A stretch of DNA of 64,000 bases from Didymella arachidicola (lineage: Eukaryota > Ascomycota > Dothideomycetes > Pleosporales > Didymellaceae). The notes under the pieces were generated by a model. That model did no database searches and had not been told where the DNA came from. It was given only the letters and a program-made list of their open reading frames with translations. This document shows, piece after piece, positions 9,561 to 18,557 of the stretch (positions are counted from its first letter, which is position 1; the number at the start of each line of letters is the position of its first letter). A program made the translations under genes and the position numbers. The stretch covers positions 1,054,001-1,118,000 of the forward strand of contig CM050002.1 of the NCBI GenBank assembly GCA_016630955.3, given 5' to 3'.

Positions 9561-12500
9561 ATGTCGTACAACGACGCTGGAGTCACACGAGTGACCGTTA
9601 TACTGGATAAACCAGTCGATTGGGAGTCATGGTTCCAGCTACGACGAGAGAAAGCCGTCGTAGATGCTATTTGGAAGTACCATGACATCTCGAAACCACA
9701 GAGCGAGCTACCGAAGCTCGAAGAACCTATCAAACCACTGCCCAGCGATGTCAGAGCTGGAGCGACAGCGATTGCCCAGCTGGACGCAGGCCAGCAGGCA
9801 GTGTACAGTGATCTCCTCCACGACTGGAGATATGAAAGAGCAGAGTACGCGAAGAAAAAGCAGAAGGAAGGCGAACTTCTTTTGGATATCAGCCGTACGA
9901 TTGCTGCTCGTCACCTTTACCTCATCAACGGAAAAGATGAGGTGTACGATCGACTGATCGCTCTCAAGAAGCAGTTCGCGCCGACAACTGCTACACGAAC
10001 CAGAGAGCTAATCGTCAAGTATCGATCTCTGCAGGAAGGCCCTCAGAGTCGCGATCTCGAGCAGTGGCTCGACGACTGGATTCACATTACGAATCAGTGC
10101 AGGGAAGTAGACCTTCCTGAAACAACGGGCTGTCGAGCTCAGGAGGATTTCCTGTCAGCTATCAGGACGATCGCGCCAGAATGGGCAGGATCATCGCATC
10201 ATGATTTAATCATGAAAGAGACAGCAGGCAAGACGAATGAAGTTCAACCGGTGGCAGACTACATCGCTCAGTTCAGAATCTATTACCGAAGAATCGGACC
10301 TACTGCGGCATCACTTGGTACGTTTGCGTCATTAGGTGTATCAGCCAAGTCAGAACAGCATCAGAAGGAGCAGAGATCATCGAGATCAGCTCCATACAAG
10401 CCAGAATGTATCTGCGGGAGCAAGCACTGGTATAGAGAGTGCTGGTACCTGTTTCCAGATCATCCGAAGAGACCCGAGGACTTTCAACCGGCTAAAGCTG
10501 TGCAAGACCGAGTAGCAGCAGCCTTGAAGGATCCAGAGCAAGTTAAGAGAATCAATAAGCTCCTAGCTCGGCACGGCAAGAGAGTAAAAGGCACAGATGA
10601 GACGCTCACACTTGATGGTGGGAAGAGCAGCGCAAGCTTTGTCACCTACAACAGCTTCTCTGTCGCACAGGTACAGCAGAAGGCTTTGCCAGCGATACGT
10701 AATCGATGGATACTCGACCCAGGCTCGAATATTCACGTATGCAACTCGACGAGATTTGGCTGGCAAGAGACACGGAAGGCAAGACCTCATGAGATGGTCT
10801 TAGCAGGAGACTCAACCTTGGCGATACAGGCCTGGGGAGAGGTGACGTTCAGCGTTAACCGGCCGAACGGTATAGGCAAGATTCAATTGTCTAACGTCGC
10901 ACTTGTAGAAGGCTTCCTTACAAACGTTGTAAGCCTCTCACGATGCCGAGAGATAGACGTGCAGTTCGACTCAGGGAGAGATGCAATGTATCAGAAGCAT
11001 CCATCAAACGTCATCTGTTCGCTTAAATACGCAAATGGGCATTGGATTGTCGACGCTGAAGAAAATGATCGCCTAGCTCTGAGCAGCTTCGCGGCGACAG
11101 TACGGCGAGCGTACAAGCCATCGCGAGAAGATCGACGTCCAATTCACACATCCCATGTCGAAGCTCATGAGATGTTTGCACACGCTGGCAAGGACGTGAT
11201 TGACCATCTGAGTAGGAATGTACAGGGTATAACTCTTGACAAAGACGCCAGAGCTCCAAGGATGCACGAGTGTGAGACCTGTATACAATCAAAATCGGCA
11301 GCTCAGGTCAGCAGACGCGCGTCAGATGATCATGCGACAAGGCCTTTCTATCGAATAGTCGTTGATCTTGTACAGCTCATACCGACTGGAGAAACATGCT
11401 ACAATGGAGATCGCTACCTGCTGCATGCAGTATGCGAGTACTCAAAGTGGCACGAAGCAGTGACTCTTGCGAACAAGTCACTACCAGTAGTGATAGCAGC
11501 TCTCAAGGCGCTGCTACACAAGATTGAGCGACAATACGGGTACACAGTCATTGTGCTCAAAGTCGATGGGGATCGTGGCTATGGCCTCGAACTCTACAGA
11601 ATCGCGAGGCAAGCAGGCCTCAAGATTGAGCTGCGTGCTCCTGACACGCCTGAGCAGCTTGGAGCTGCAGAACAAGCCGGAAACATCATCATTACGAAAG
11701 CAAGATCGCTCCGCATTAAGGCAGGTCTACCGAAGTCTCTATCAAATGAGCTAGCGATCACGGCGACAAAGATCACGAATGTAACGCCTACGAGATCTAT
11801 TGATTGGAAGACGCCGTACGAACTCGTTCACGGCAAGCAGCCTTCAGTCGCGCACTTCTCCCAGATTGGGTGCAAAGCGTACACGCTTAACAAAAAGCTG
11901 AAGAAGGCAGATAAGCTAGAGTCTCGTACATTCGTTGGATACCTTGTAGGGTATGACTCATCAAACATCTTTCGCATCTGGCTGCCGAAAAAGAACCAGG
12001 TGATACGTGTGAGAGATGTGATATTCCAGAGAAGCAGCCTCTACAACGACCATGAGAAGGCTGAGAAAGAAGATATTATGCAAGAAGAGATTGAGATCCT
12101 CAATATACTGCATACAGCGGAGGCAGAGGCAGATCAGGAAGTAGTAACTGAGCTACAACAACGTCAGCAGCTTTCTAAGGATCAGAGCTTTCTGCCCACA
12201 CCAGAACCGTCAGATCGCGGTACTGTACCACCTCAGGAGTGGACAGGCAATGACAGAGATCTAGACCGAGCTTCCGAGCCGGCAGAACAGATCAGTGTGG
12301 AAGATCAGCAAGGCGCTGAAGATCAAGACACTGGGGAACAGATTCAAGATCAACTGCTTGATGAGCCGCAGACGCATCACGAAGATGATAGATCTACAGC
12401 CAAAAGCAGCGGAGACGGACCACTACGGCCAGCTGTGACGAGCAAGCGAGACCGTCCACGAAAGCAGCCATCAACATGGGCAAAAGGATGGAGCAATACC

Positions 12501-14351
12501 GAGGACTACGTACCAGATCGTCGACAGAACAACGCTCCAAAGATGGCAGACCCATCAATCGTGAGCAGCAACATCATTACGGGTAAAAGAACCAGGAAGC
12601 CACCAGATCATGCTCTAGCTACGTACTATAGAGCATTTGCAGTAGCAATGAACCCGACAGCCCCATCAAAGCTCACAGGAGAAATGCCAAAGCTACGATT
12701 ACATCGCGACCAATTGCCGGATCCACCAAAGCGATGGAAGGATCTGAACAATCATCCATTTGGCGCTGAGTTTGCACAGGCAGCACGAGCTGAGCTTGAT
12801 AGCTGCTGGGCAAAAGACTGCTTCAATCAGACAGAGGCAACTGCAGCGACAGCAGATGCTGAGGTTCTACCCTTGATGTGGGTATTCACGTACAAATTTG
12901 ACGAAGATGGATACCTATACAAGTTCAAAGCGCGTATATGCGTACGAGGAGACATGCAAGAGGCTTGGGGAGACACCTACGCGGCAACGCTAGCAATTAA
13001 AGTCTTTCGAGCCCTCATCGCGTTAGCAGCAGCATTCGACCTACAGATGTTTCAGTTTGACGCCATGAATGCTTTTCTCAACGCGAGATTGCCACGCAAA
13101 ATGTACTGCCGTACGCCAGAAGGATTTACAGACGAGCTTGGAGAGCTACTTGAACTACAGCGCGCTCTCTATGGCCTCAAAGAAGCTCCATTGCTCTGGT
13201 ACCAGGAGCTATCATCGACCTTGAAGAAGCTTAGCCTAGAGCCAGTGCCAGGAGTGCCATGCTTATACACGAATGATCACTTGATCGTATTTTTCTACGT
13301 GGACGATATTGTCGTTCTTGTTCACCCGCTCAACAGGGGCTATTACCAGACGTTCAAGCAGCAGCTGCTTACAACGTACGAGATCCGTGAATTAGGCGAG
13401 CTGAAGTGGTTCCTTGGTATCCGCGTAATCCGCGAGGAGCTCAGTCGCTCTATCTACCTGACTCAAGACTCATTCATCAATAAGATTGCAGCAAAGTTTG
13501 ACCTGAAGTCAAGCGTAAGATGTCCAGATGTTCCCCTAAGGGACAATGCCCTTTTGCCATCAACAGAGGAACCAAGTGCTGCGCGAACTCAAAGGTACCA
13601 GCGGCTAGTCGGCTCACTGGCTTACATTTCGACTTCGACACGACCAGACGTCGCGAGAGCACACTCAGTACTTGCACGTCATCTGCAGAATCCCGGGCAG
13701 AAGCATATGTACGCAGCTTGCCATGTATGGAGGTACCTGATAGGCACGAAACACTTGGCTATTCGAGCGTCCGCAGATAAGCAGCAAGGCATAACGAGCA
13801 TCACAATGCTATCCCAGCAAGAGCACGAGCATGAGCCTCTCTTCTATGGTGCATCAGATGCTGCTTTTGCCGACGAGCCAGAGACGCGACGCAGCTCTCA
13901 AGGCTATATCTTCAAGCTGTATGGACTGCCTGTTGATTGGAAGGCGACAGTCCAACGATCAGTCACGAAATCGACTACAGAGGCCGAGCTACTCTCTCTA
14001 TCAACAGCCGGATCAGAGATGGAGTGGTGGCAGCGCTTCTTTAAAGCGATCCAGTTTGACCCAGAGTTAACACCAGCACTGTGGTGTGATAACCAGCAAA
14101 CTGTCTTAATCGCAACAAAGACAGCTGACAAGCTTCAGACGAAGCTGAAGCATGTAGACGTACACCATCAATGGGTACGCCAGGAGGTAGCAGAGGGCAG
14201 ACTGCAGGTAGATTGGAAGGCTACTGCAGAGATGCCAGCTGATGGCCTTACGAAGATCCTTAGTCGTCAGAGACACGCCAACTTTGTACGCCAGCTAGGA
14301 CTAAGCGATCTATCATCCAAACTGCGAGACAGATCAGATTCAGGTCTGTAA
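9561..14351 (+). CDS. copia Gag-Pol polyprotein (1596 aa)
   Basis: Single-frame polyprotein for capsid, protease, integrase, reverse transcriptase and RNase H. The N-terminal Gag part (to about residue 280) ends in a zinc-knuckle variant CICGSKHWYREC. The protease core is WILDPGSNIHVCNS (about residue 384). The integrase has an HH-CC region ending CETC, then core residues in IVVDLV (about 600), KVDGDRG (about 668) and EQLGAAEQAG (about 700). Reverse transcriptase has FQFDAMNAFLNA, LYGLKEAPLLWYQ and the active-site YVDD (about 1245). RNase H has ASDAAFAD, STTEAELLSLS, CDNQQT and HVDVHHQW. No stop or frameshift occurs. One oddity is proline at the second position of the protease D-S/T-G triad. 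The start is the first ATG after the leader (9337-9560). Confidence 0.95.
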   Translation: MSYNDAGVTRVTVILDKPVDWESWFQLRREKAVVDAIWKYHDISKPQSELPKLEEPIKPLPSDVRAGATAIAQLDAGQQAVYSDLLHDWRYERAEYAKKKQKEGELLLDISRTIAARHLYLINGKDEVYDRLIALKKQFAPTTATRTRELIVKYRSLQEGPQSRDLEQWLDDWIHITNQCREVDLPETTGCRAQEDFLSAIRTIAPEWAGSSHHDLIMKETAGKTNEVQPVADYIAQFRIYYRRIGPTAASLGTFASLGVSAKSEQHQKEQRSSRSAPYKPECICGSKHWYRECWYLFPDHPKRPEDFQPAKAVQDRVAAALKDPEQVKRINKLLARHGKRVKGTDETLTLDGGKSSASFVTYNSFSVAQVQQKALPAIRNRWILDPGSNIHVCNSTRFGWQETRKARPHEMVLAGDSTLAIQAWGEVTFSVNRPNGIGKIQLSNVALVEGFLTNVVSLSRCREIDVQFDSGRDAMYQKHPSNVICSLKYANGHWIVDAEENDRLALSSFAATVRRAYKPSREDRRPIHTSHVEAHEMFAHAGKDVIDHLSRNVQGITLDKDARAPRMHECETCIQSKSAAQVSRRASDDHATRPFYRIVVDLVQLIPTGETCYNGDRYLLHAVCEYSKWHEAVTLANKSLPVVIAALKALLHKIERQYGYTVIVLKVDGDRGYGLELYRIARQAGLKIELRAPDTPEQLGAAEQAGNIIITKARSLRIKAGLPKSLSNELAITATKITNVTPTRSIDWKTPYELVHGKQPSVAHFSQIGCKAYTLNKKLKKADKLESRTFVGYLVGYDSSNIFRIWLPKKNQVIRVRDVIFQRSSLYNDHEKAEKEDIMQEEIEILNILHTAEAEADQEVVTELQQRQQLSKDQSFLPTPEPSDRGTVPPQEWTGNDRDLDRASEPAEQISVEDQQGAEDQDTGEQIQDQLLDEPQTHHEDDRSTAKSSGDGPLRPAVTSKRDRPRKQPSTWAKGWSNTEDYVPDRRQNNAPKMADPSIVSSNIITGKRTRKPPDHALATYYRAFAVAMNPTAPSKLTGEMPKLRLHRDQLPDPPKRWKDLNNHPFGAEFAQAARAELDSCWAKDCFNQTEATAATADAEVLPLMWVFTYKFDEDGYLYKFKARICVRGDMQEAWGDTYAATLAIKVFRALIALAAAFDLQMFQFDAMNAFLNARLPRKMYCRTPEGFTDELGELLELQRALYGLKEAPLLWYQELSSTLKKLSLEPVPGVPCLYTNDHLIVFFYVDDIVVLVHPLNRGYYQTFKQQLLTTYEIRELGELKWFLGIRVIREELSRSIYLTQDSFINKIAAKFDLKSSVRCPDVPLRDNALLPSTEEPSAARTQRYQRLVGSLAYISTSTRPDVARAHSVLARHLQNPGQKHMYAACHVWRYLIGTKHLAIRASADKQQGITSITMLSQQEHEHEPLFYGASDAAFADEPETRRSSQGYIFKLYGLPVDWKATVQRSVTKSTTEAELLSLSTAGSEMEWWQRFFKAIQFDPELTPALWCDNQQTVLIATKTADKLQTKLKHVDVHHQWVRQEVAEGRLQVDWKATAEMPADGLTKILSRQRHANFVRQLGLSDLSSKLRDRSDSGL

Positions 14352-14436
14352 ACAGAGGGTCCTACAGAGTAAGACGTCTAGCTTTGGAGACGCAAGACGC
14401 TCATTTACAGCTTTCGTTTCTTGCTATTCACTCAAG

Positions 14437-14447
14437 CTGGGGGGGTG
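14437..14447 (+). other. polypurine tract of copia element
   Basis: A run CTGGGGGGGTG ends exactly at the start of the 3' LTR, the normal place for plus-strand DNA priming. Confidence 0.75.
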
Positions 14448-14569
14448 TGTTAGCCAGCATCACGTGCTCTGTTACATAATCATCTGTAGGGTGTATATTC
14501 CCTCTTCCCCTCATTAGATAGAAAACAACCTAGTCCCTCTTTTCTACGCCTGGCCTCTGCCCGCACACA
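14448..14569 (+). repeat. 3' LTR of copia element
   Basis: 122 bp, reads identical to 9215-9336; followed by the ACCTA target duplication. Confidence 0.94.
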
Positions 14570-14657
14570 ACCTACGTTATGTGCAGTGTAAAACCACGTT
14601 AGCGGTGTTTTTAACACTGCGTCGGTATTGTAGTGGTAGCGATTCGAGCAATGTAAC

Positions 14658-16254
14658 TCAAGACGCTGCTTCTGAGTCTCTGCTCTGCTTGTCCTTGAGT
14701 ATCCATCCGCCCAGCCATAGGCATCCCGGCATAGCGGTGATCGCGGAAAGGATACCTAGTACTAAAGCCATTGTTGCCCAGTCTCTGTCTTCGGCAATGA
14801 AACCCGCCAGCAGCGGCCCTACCATACAACCGCCAGCAAACGCCATGTTGAACAGACCGTAAGCTTGTGCATATGCGCCACCTGGTCCGAAGCCAGCACG
14901 GCCAGTTGCGAGCATGCTCTTTTCCTTCGCTTCGACGACACCTGAGATCTCCGCCATGATCGGTGGGAACGTAAGCGAGAGGAACAAACCGACCAGCGCA
15001 AGAAGCGCACATAGAATGACCTTGTCATTTACCGTGTTCTGGTCAACGAAGCGTAGACAGATTAGCGGCGGACACGCGCCGAGGAAACCCAGAGCAACCA
15101 GATATCTTCCACCGTACTTATCACTGAACCATCCGAAAGCCGGAGCGAGGAAGCTCGGTATTACGATTGGCAGAAATAGAAGTGCTGCTCCAGTCGAGTT
15201 CCATCCAAATAGGTTAGCGGCGTGTATGGTCAAGACAGAGTCGAAGGATGTGAGCAGTGCGGCCTGGATGAGCGCACAGAAAAGCGCAGCGACAAGTCGG
15301 CGAGAGTATAACAGCGCTAGAACTGGAGGGAGATGGTCGCGACGACGATCCCTGAGGACTGTCTCGGTGGGCTGATGCGCGATGACTGGTTTACCAGGCT
15401 CGAGACCCTTCTCGGTGTCGGTCGTTTCCTCCTGCGGACAGTTTGCGTTGTTGGTTGAGTCTGATACGTTCTTGGACTGTATTTCAGCGACTGGATTCCA
15501 TCGCGCAGCAACCTTCTTCTCGACCAATAGCAGGCGAAGAATGATATCGAGTCCAATTAGGCCATATGCCATGCCAAAGACAGCGTCGTAACCAGCCCTG
15601 TCGAATACGATACCACCCAAAAGAGGCGCAACTAGAATACCTAGCGACATGCCGAGACTGACGTAACCCATGGCTTGTGCAAGGTTCTCTTGGGGCACAG
15701 TGTCAGCCAGCAGTGCAAGCCCAATGACCCATCTGTCCAATGTCAGTTGGCGTTTCTTACGGTATCGATTACATACACGACTGCTGCAGAAGCTCCTTGT
15801 AACACTCTACCGGCGATAAAAATGCCAGTCGAATTGCCGATCTGCAGAAGCACCGTCGAGCCCAGCAGTGCAAGCAAGCCAAGCAGAAGCGGAGACTTTC
15901 GAGACGCTCCTCTGTCTGCGAGCCATCCGCAGACTGGCGAGAATGCAAGCAGTGAAGCCCCATATATTGCGATCAATACCGATACCCAATATTGTACCCG
16001 GTCGTGTTCAACATGGCTTCGGCTCTGCAGCGCAAATGGTATGACAGGAACAATGACCCCGTAGAGAAACATGTCCTGTACACAAGTCAGCTTTCCTTGA
16101 TCTTGCTTTCTCATCTCTCGCAGGAGTTTCTAACGGTAAAAACGGCCAATGCTACAGTTCCGATGATAAAGCCATTCGAGCTTCTGAACTTCAGCATCGC
16201 CGGTGGATTGTCGCCATGCTGGGTCAAAGACGCCAGCCAGTTCGGTCGCACCAT
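14658..16254 (-). CDS. MFS drug:H+ antiporter-like transporter
   Basis: Plasma-membrane or vacuolar major facilitator of the DHA1/vesicular-amine type; the substrate cannot be told. Exons 16254-16135, 16075-15777 and 15732-14658 join to 497 codons. The introns are 59 and 44 nt; the second uses GTATG...CTGAC...CAG, which restores the family motif AAVVWVIGLALLADT. Motif A is GWLADRGASRKSP in the loop after helix 2. Twelve hydrophobic segments can be traced, with a long charged central loop (about residues 225-285) and a short cytosolic tail. The start is the ATG at 16254, which gives a 35-residue cytosolic leader. Both neighbours are independent genes. The Pogo-type transposon ends 80 bp beyond the stop codon, so the 3' UTR or terminator may lie inside it. 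Confidence 0.9.
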
Positions 16255-16665
16255 GATTGTGAGATAATGACTTTACAACGACTCTACCATCACAGCACAA
16301 TCTTCTTGAAGGCTGCTGGGTTGATTGAGCAGACAATGACGATATAGAAGTCAGAAGATCCGCCACGCCAAGCTCGCGCCCGCCCGCGGGCACCGTTTCT
16401 CCGTAGGACCCACATTCCCAATGACCTAGCTGCCGTAAGCCAATCGAATTTATGATTCAAATCTACTCATCACGGAAAAGAGACGAGCAATTAGAGGTGT
16501 TCATTTTACGTTGTCATTGTTGTTGTTCGTGGCTTCTGCTGCACAAAGGGCCTTCGGGAATGACGTGGACAGGCGCGGGTTGCTCCGCGGGCAGGCGAGA
16601 CCCCGTATCTCGCTTTTCACCTCTTGTCCTCAGACCACCATCTCAACCAAGTACTCTGTCCTTCC

Positions 16666-17397
16666 TTACTGTCTCTTGCAGCCGGTCTTGTCAGTCAAAG
16701 CCGAAGGACAAGTGACTTCCTTGAACGAAACATTCGGGTTATCCGCGTTCTTGAACCAATCGAATCGCCAGTAGCATCCAGCCTTGAGTTTCTGAGGGAA
16801 CGAGTCACACTCTGAGCGCGAAGAGATGCCTCCGTACTGAGCACCCCAGCCCGTGGAGGGAGCTCCGAACTCAGCGGTGCATCCGTTGAAAATTCCGACA
16901 CCTCCACCGGGCATCTGAATGTCGAAGTGGTTGTCACCGAGATCGCCACCGGTGTTTGTCGCCTGCACTATCATCTTTTGGCCATTTACAGGACCAGACG
17001 TGAATGTCAATCTAGGCGATCGGTTAGCGGATAGCATGAGCAGCTGCTTTGGCAGAACTCACTCGTAGCAAGCACAGCACCAGGAGGATTCGCTTCCGCC
17101 TGCAAGCTTGACCGCAGCGAAGCCGTATGCGAGGTTGTCGTTCACAGCCCAGGGTGACTGGCCGGTGCACATGAACGCAGAGCCCCCTGACTCGCATCCA
17201 TTCTTGGCGTTCATGTCGGCAAGCGGGTTGTCGCTCTTGTCACAGCTCTTAACAGGTGAGGTCACGGAGGCCTTCCCGGACCATCCGCATGATGGCTTAC
17301 AGCAGTCCCAATATCTGGTTGTCTTTCCGGTCTTGGTCTGAGCAACGGCGGAGCCAATTGCCAGTGTGGCAATGGCAAGTTGTTGGAGGAAAAGCAT
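16666..17397 (-). CDS. secreted GH45 endo-beta-1,4-glucanase
   Basis: Endoglucanase that cuts internal bonds of cellulose with inversion; an extracellular plant cell-wall-degrading enzyme. Exons 17397-17063 and 17011-16666 join across a 51-nt intron (GTGAGT...CTAAC...TAG) to 226 codons. Residues 1-19 form a signal peptide ending SAVAQ. The family signature TRYWDCCKPSCGW follows, with Asp as general base. The second catalytic Asp is in DNHFDIQMPGGGVGIFNGC. Many cysteines match the GH45 disulfide pattern. There is no cellulose-binding module or linker, so it is a single-domain enzyme of normal length. A TATA box lies about 80 bp upstream of the start. Confidence 0.96.
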
Positions 17398-17472
17398 ATT
17401 GGAAATGATAGTCTTGACAGCTCGTGAAGGGTGCCGGTGTTGAACGCCTTGAGTAGACGGTTCTTCAACCCA

Positions 17473-17479
17473 TTATATA
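17473..17479 (-). promoter_or_regulatory. TATA box of the GH45 gene
   Basis: TATATAA on the minus strand, about 76-82 bp upstream of the ATG at 17397, a usual spacing for a strongly regulated secreted enzyme gene. Confidence 0.5.
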
Positions 17480-18557
17480 CGCCCGATACCTACTGTGTTG
17501 ATTGCAATTTCCTCGACACTGGGCCGTCCTGTTGATCCCAAGCGATCTCCTTCAGTTGGACTGCGGATGTCTAGCGCGCACATCCGGCACGTGGCTTGTG
17601 CAGAAGCTCTGCCGCAAATCGCCTTCAATTACAAGAACATGCGGCTAATTCGTTCCAGCCACTTTCGCGTCGTCGCCCTCTGGATTCGGCTCACCGCGTC
17701 CGACCGCTAGATCAAGTGAGTCCGTTCTGCCGTCAGGTCCGCAACAGAGCAATTTACACCTCGTCTGGAACGACGGTAAGCGGGAACCTGGCGTCTGTAT
17801 CTTCCGCTCTTCGACACATACCCCAGTGCTTGTGGGTCAGGAATGCAGGCTCTGCAATCCACCGGGATCAGCAGGATGCACGTTAAAAAGCGTCCGATGC
17901 ATAAGGTTTCAGCCAGGGGACCCTGATCTGCGACAGTCACACAGGGCACACCCACGTCATCAAGAATTTACTTCTAGATTGAGCATGATATCGGTAAACT
18001 CGACGTCAAAGACATTTGAGGTTGGTGGGGAAAGTTTGATGGACCCTTCTTTTTTATTCGAAACACCAGTTCCAAACCATTTGGCCGAGTGCACCGCCTT
18101 TATCGTCATGCAGCGTCATAGTCCACCTCGTCTGGCCGAATGAGAGCACTGTATAGGATGTTGAGGCTCCTTATAAGATGCGATCGGTGAACAGGTGCAT
18201 GTCAAGTCCGAGTACCTGACTTCGCCTCCATGAGCGAACGATCGGAATCCTGCGATGCTCCGAGGATGTTGCAGCTCATGAAAACTGGTTCATGATTCCG
18301 GTAAGACAGGAGCCATCTGAGGGAAGCGGAGTTCATAATAGATGTTGTTGTTGTTGTTGTTGTTGTCCAAGTCTTTAATGACAAAGTGTCAGACAATTTC
18401 CGCTGTCGTCAAGAGGGTCATTTTCACAGCTGAGCATTTTTGGCCACGTCAAGGCTGATAGGAGGCGCAGCTTTTACCCAAAATTGATGGGATGCTTAAT
18501 GAATTAAACTTCACCATGACTTTGCCCAACCGGAGTAGCCATACAGTGCTCACGCAT
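17480..18557. other. intergenic interval between GH45 and hypothetical gene
   Basis: No supported gene. It contains the GH45 promoter on the left and a (GTT)8 microsatellite at 18343-18366 near the 3' side of the next gene. Confidence 0.5.
18343..18366. repeat. (TGT)8 trinucleotide microsatellite
   Basis: Eight perfect tandem trinucleotides in non-coding DNA. Confidence 0.85.

Larger units (their letters stand above)
9215..14569 (+). mobile_element. Ty1/copia LTR retrotransposon, apparently complete
   Basis: Full-length copia-superfamily element of 5355 bp. It has two 122-bp LTRs (TG...CA), an initiator-tRNA-like primer binding site directly after the left LTR, one uninterrupted gag-pol frame, a G-rich polypurine tract directly before the right LTR, and a 5-bp target duplication ACCTA (9210-9214 and 14570-14574). 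The LTRs look identical over their whole length when read side by side. Identical LTRs plus an intact frame mean a very recent insertion. The domain order protease, integrase, reverse transcriptase, RNase H assigns it to copia, not gypsy. Confidence 0.95.
7397..14577 (+). mobile_element. Fot1/Pogo-type (Tc1/mariner superfamily) DNA transposon, interrupted by a nested copia element
   Basis: The element is bounded by 47-bp terminal inverted repeats that begin ACGTAGGTGGCAAGCGAGCT. The left copy is at 7397-7443. The right copy is split: 9171-9214 plus 14575-14577. It is flanked by TA on both sides (7395-7396 and 14578-14579), the target duplication expected of this superfamily. The two repeats differ at two positions, both G in the left copy's complement and A in the right copy. 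Without the nested retrotransposon the element is about 1.82 kb, normal for Fot1-like elements. It carries one transposase gene, now dead. It lies 80 bp beyond the stop codon of the MFS transporter gene at 14658. Confidence 0.9.

Noticed and set aside
4500..14580. Giant Starship-type mobile element
   Set aside because: No tyrosine-recombinase (DUF3435) captain gene was seen; the transposon content is explained by separate LINE, Pogo and copia insertions.
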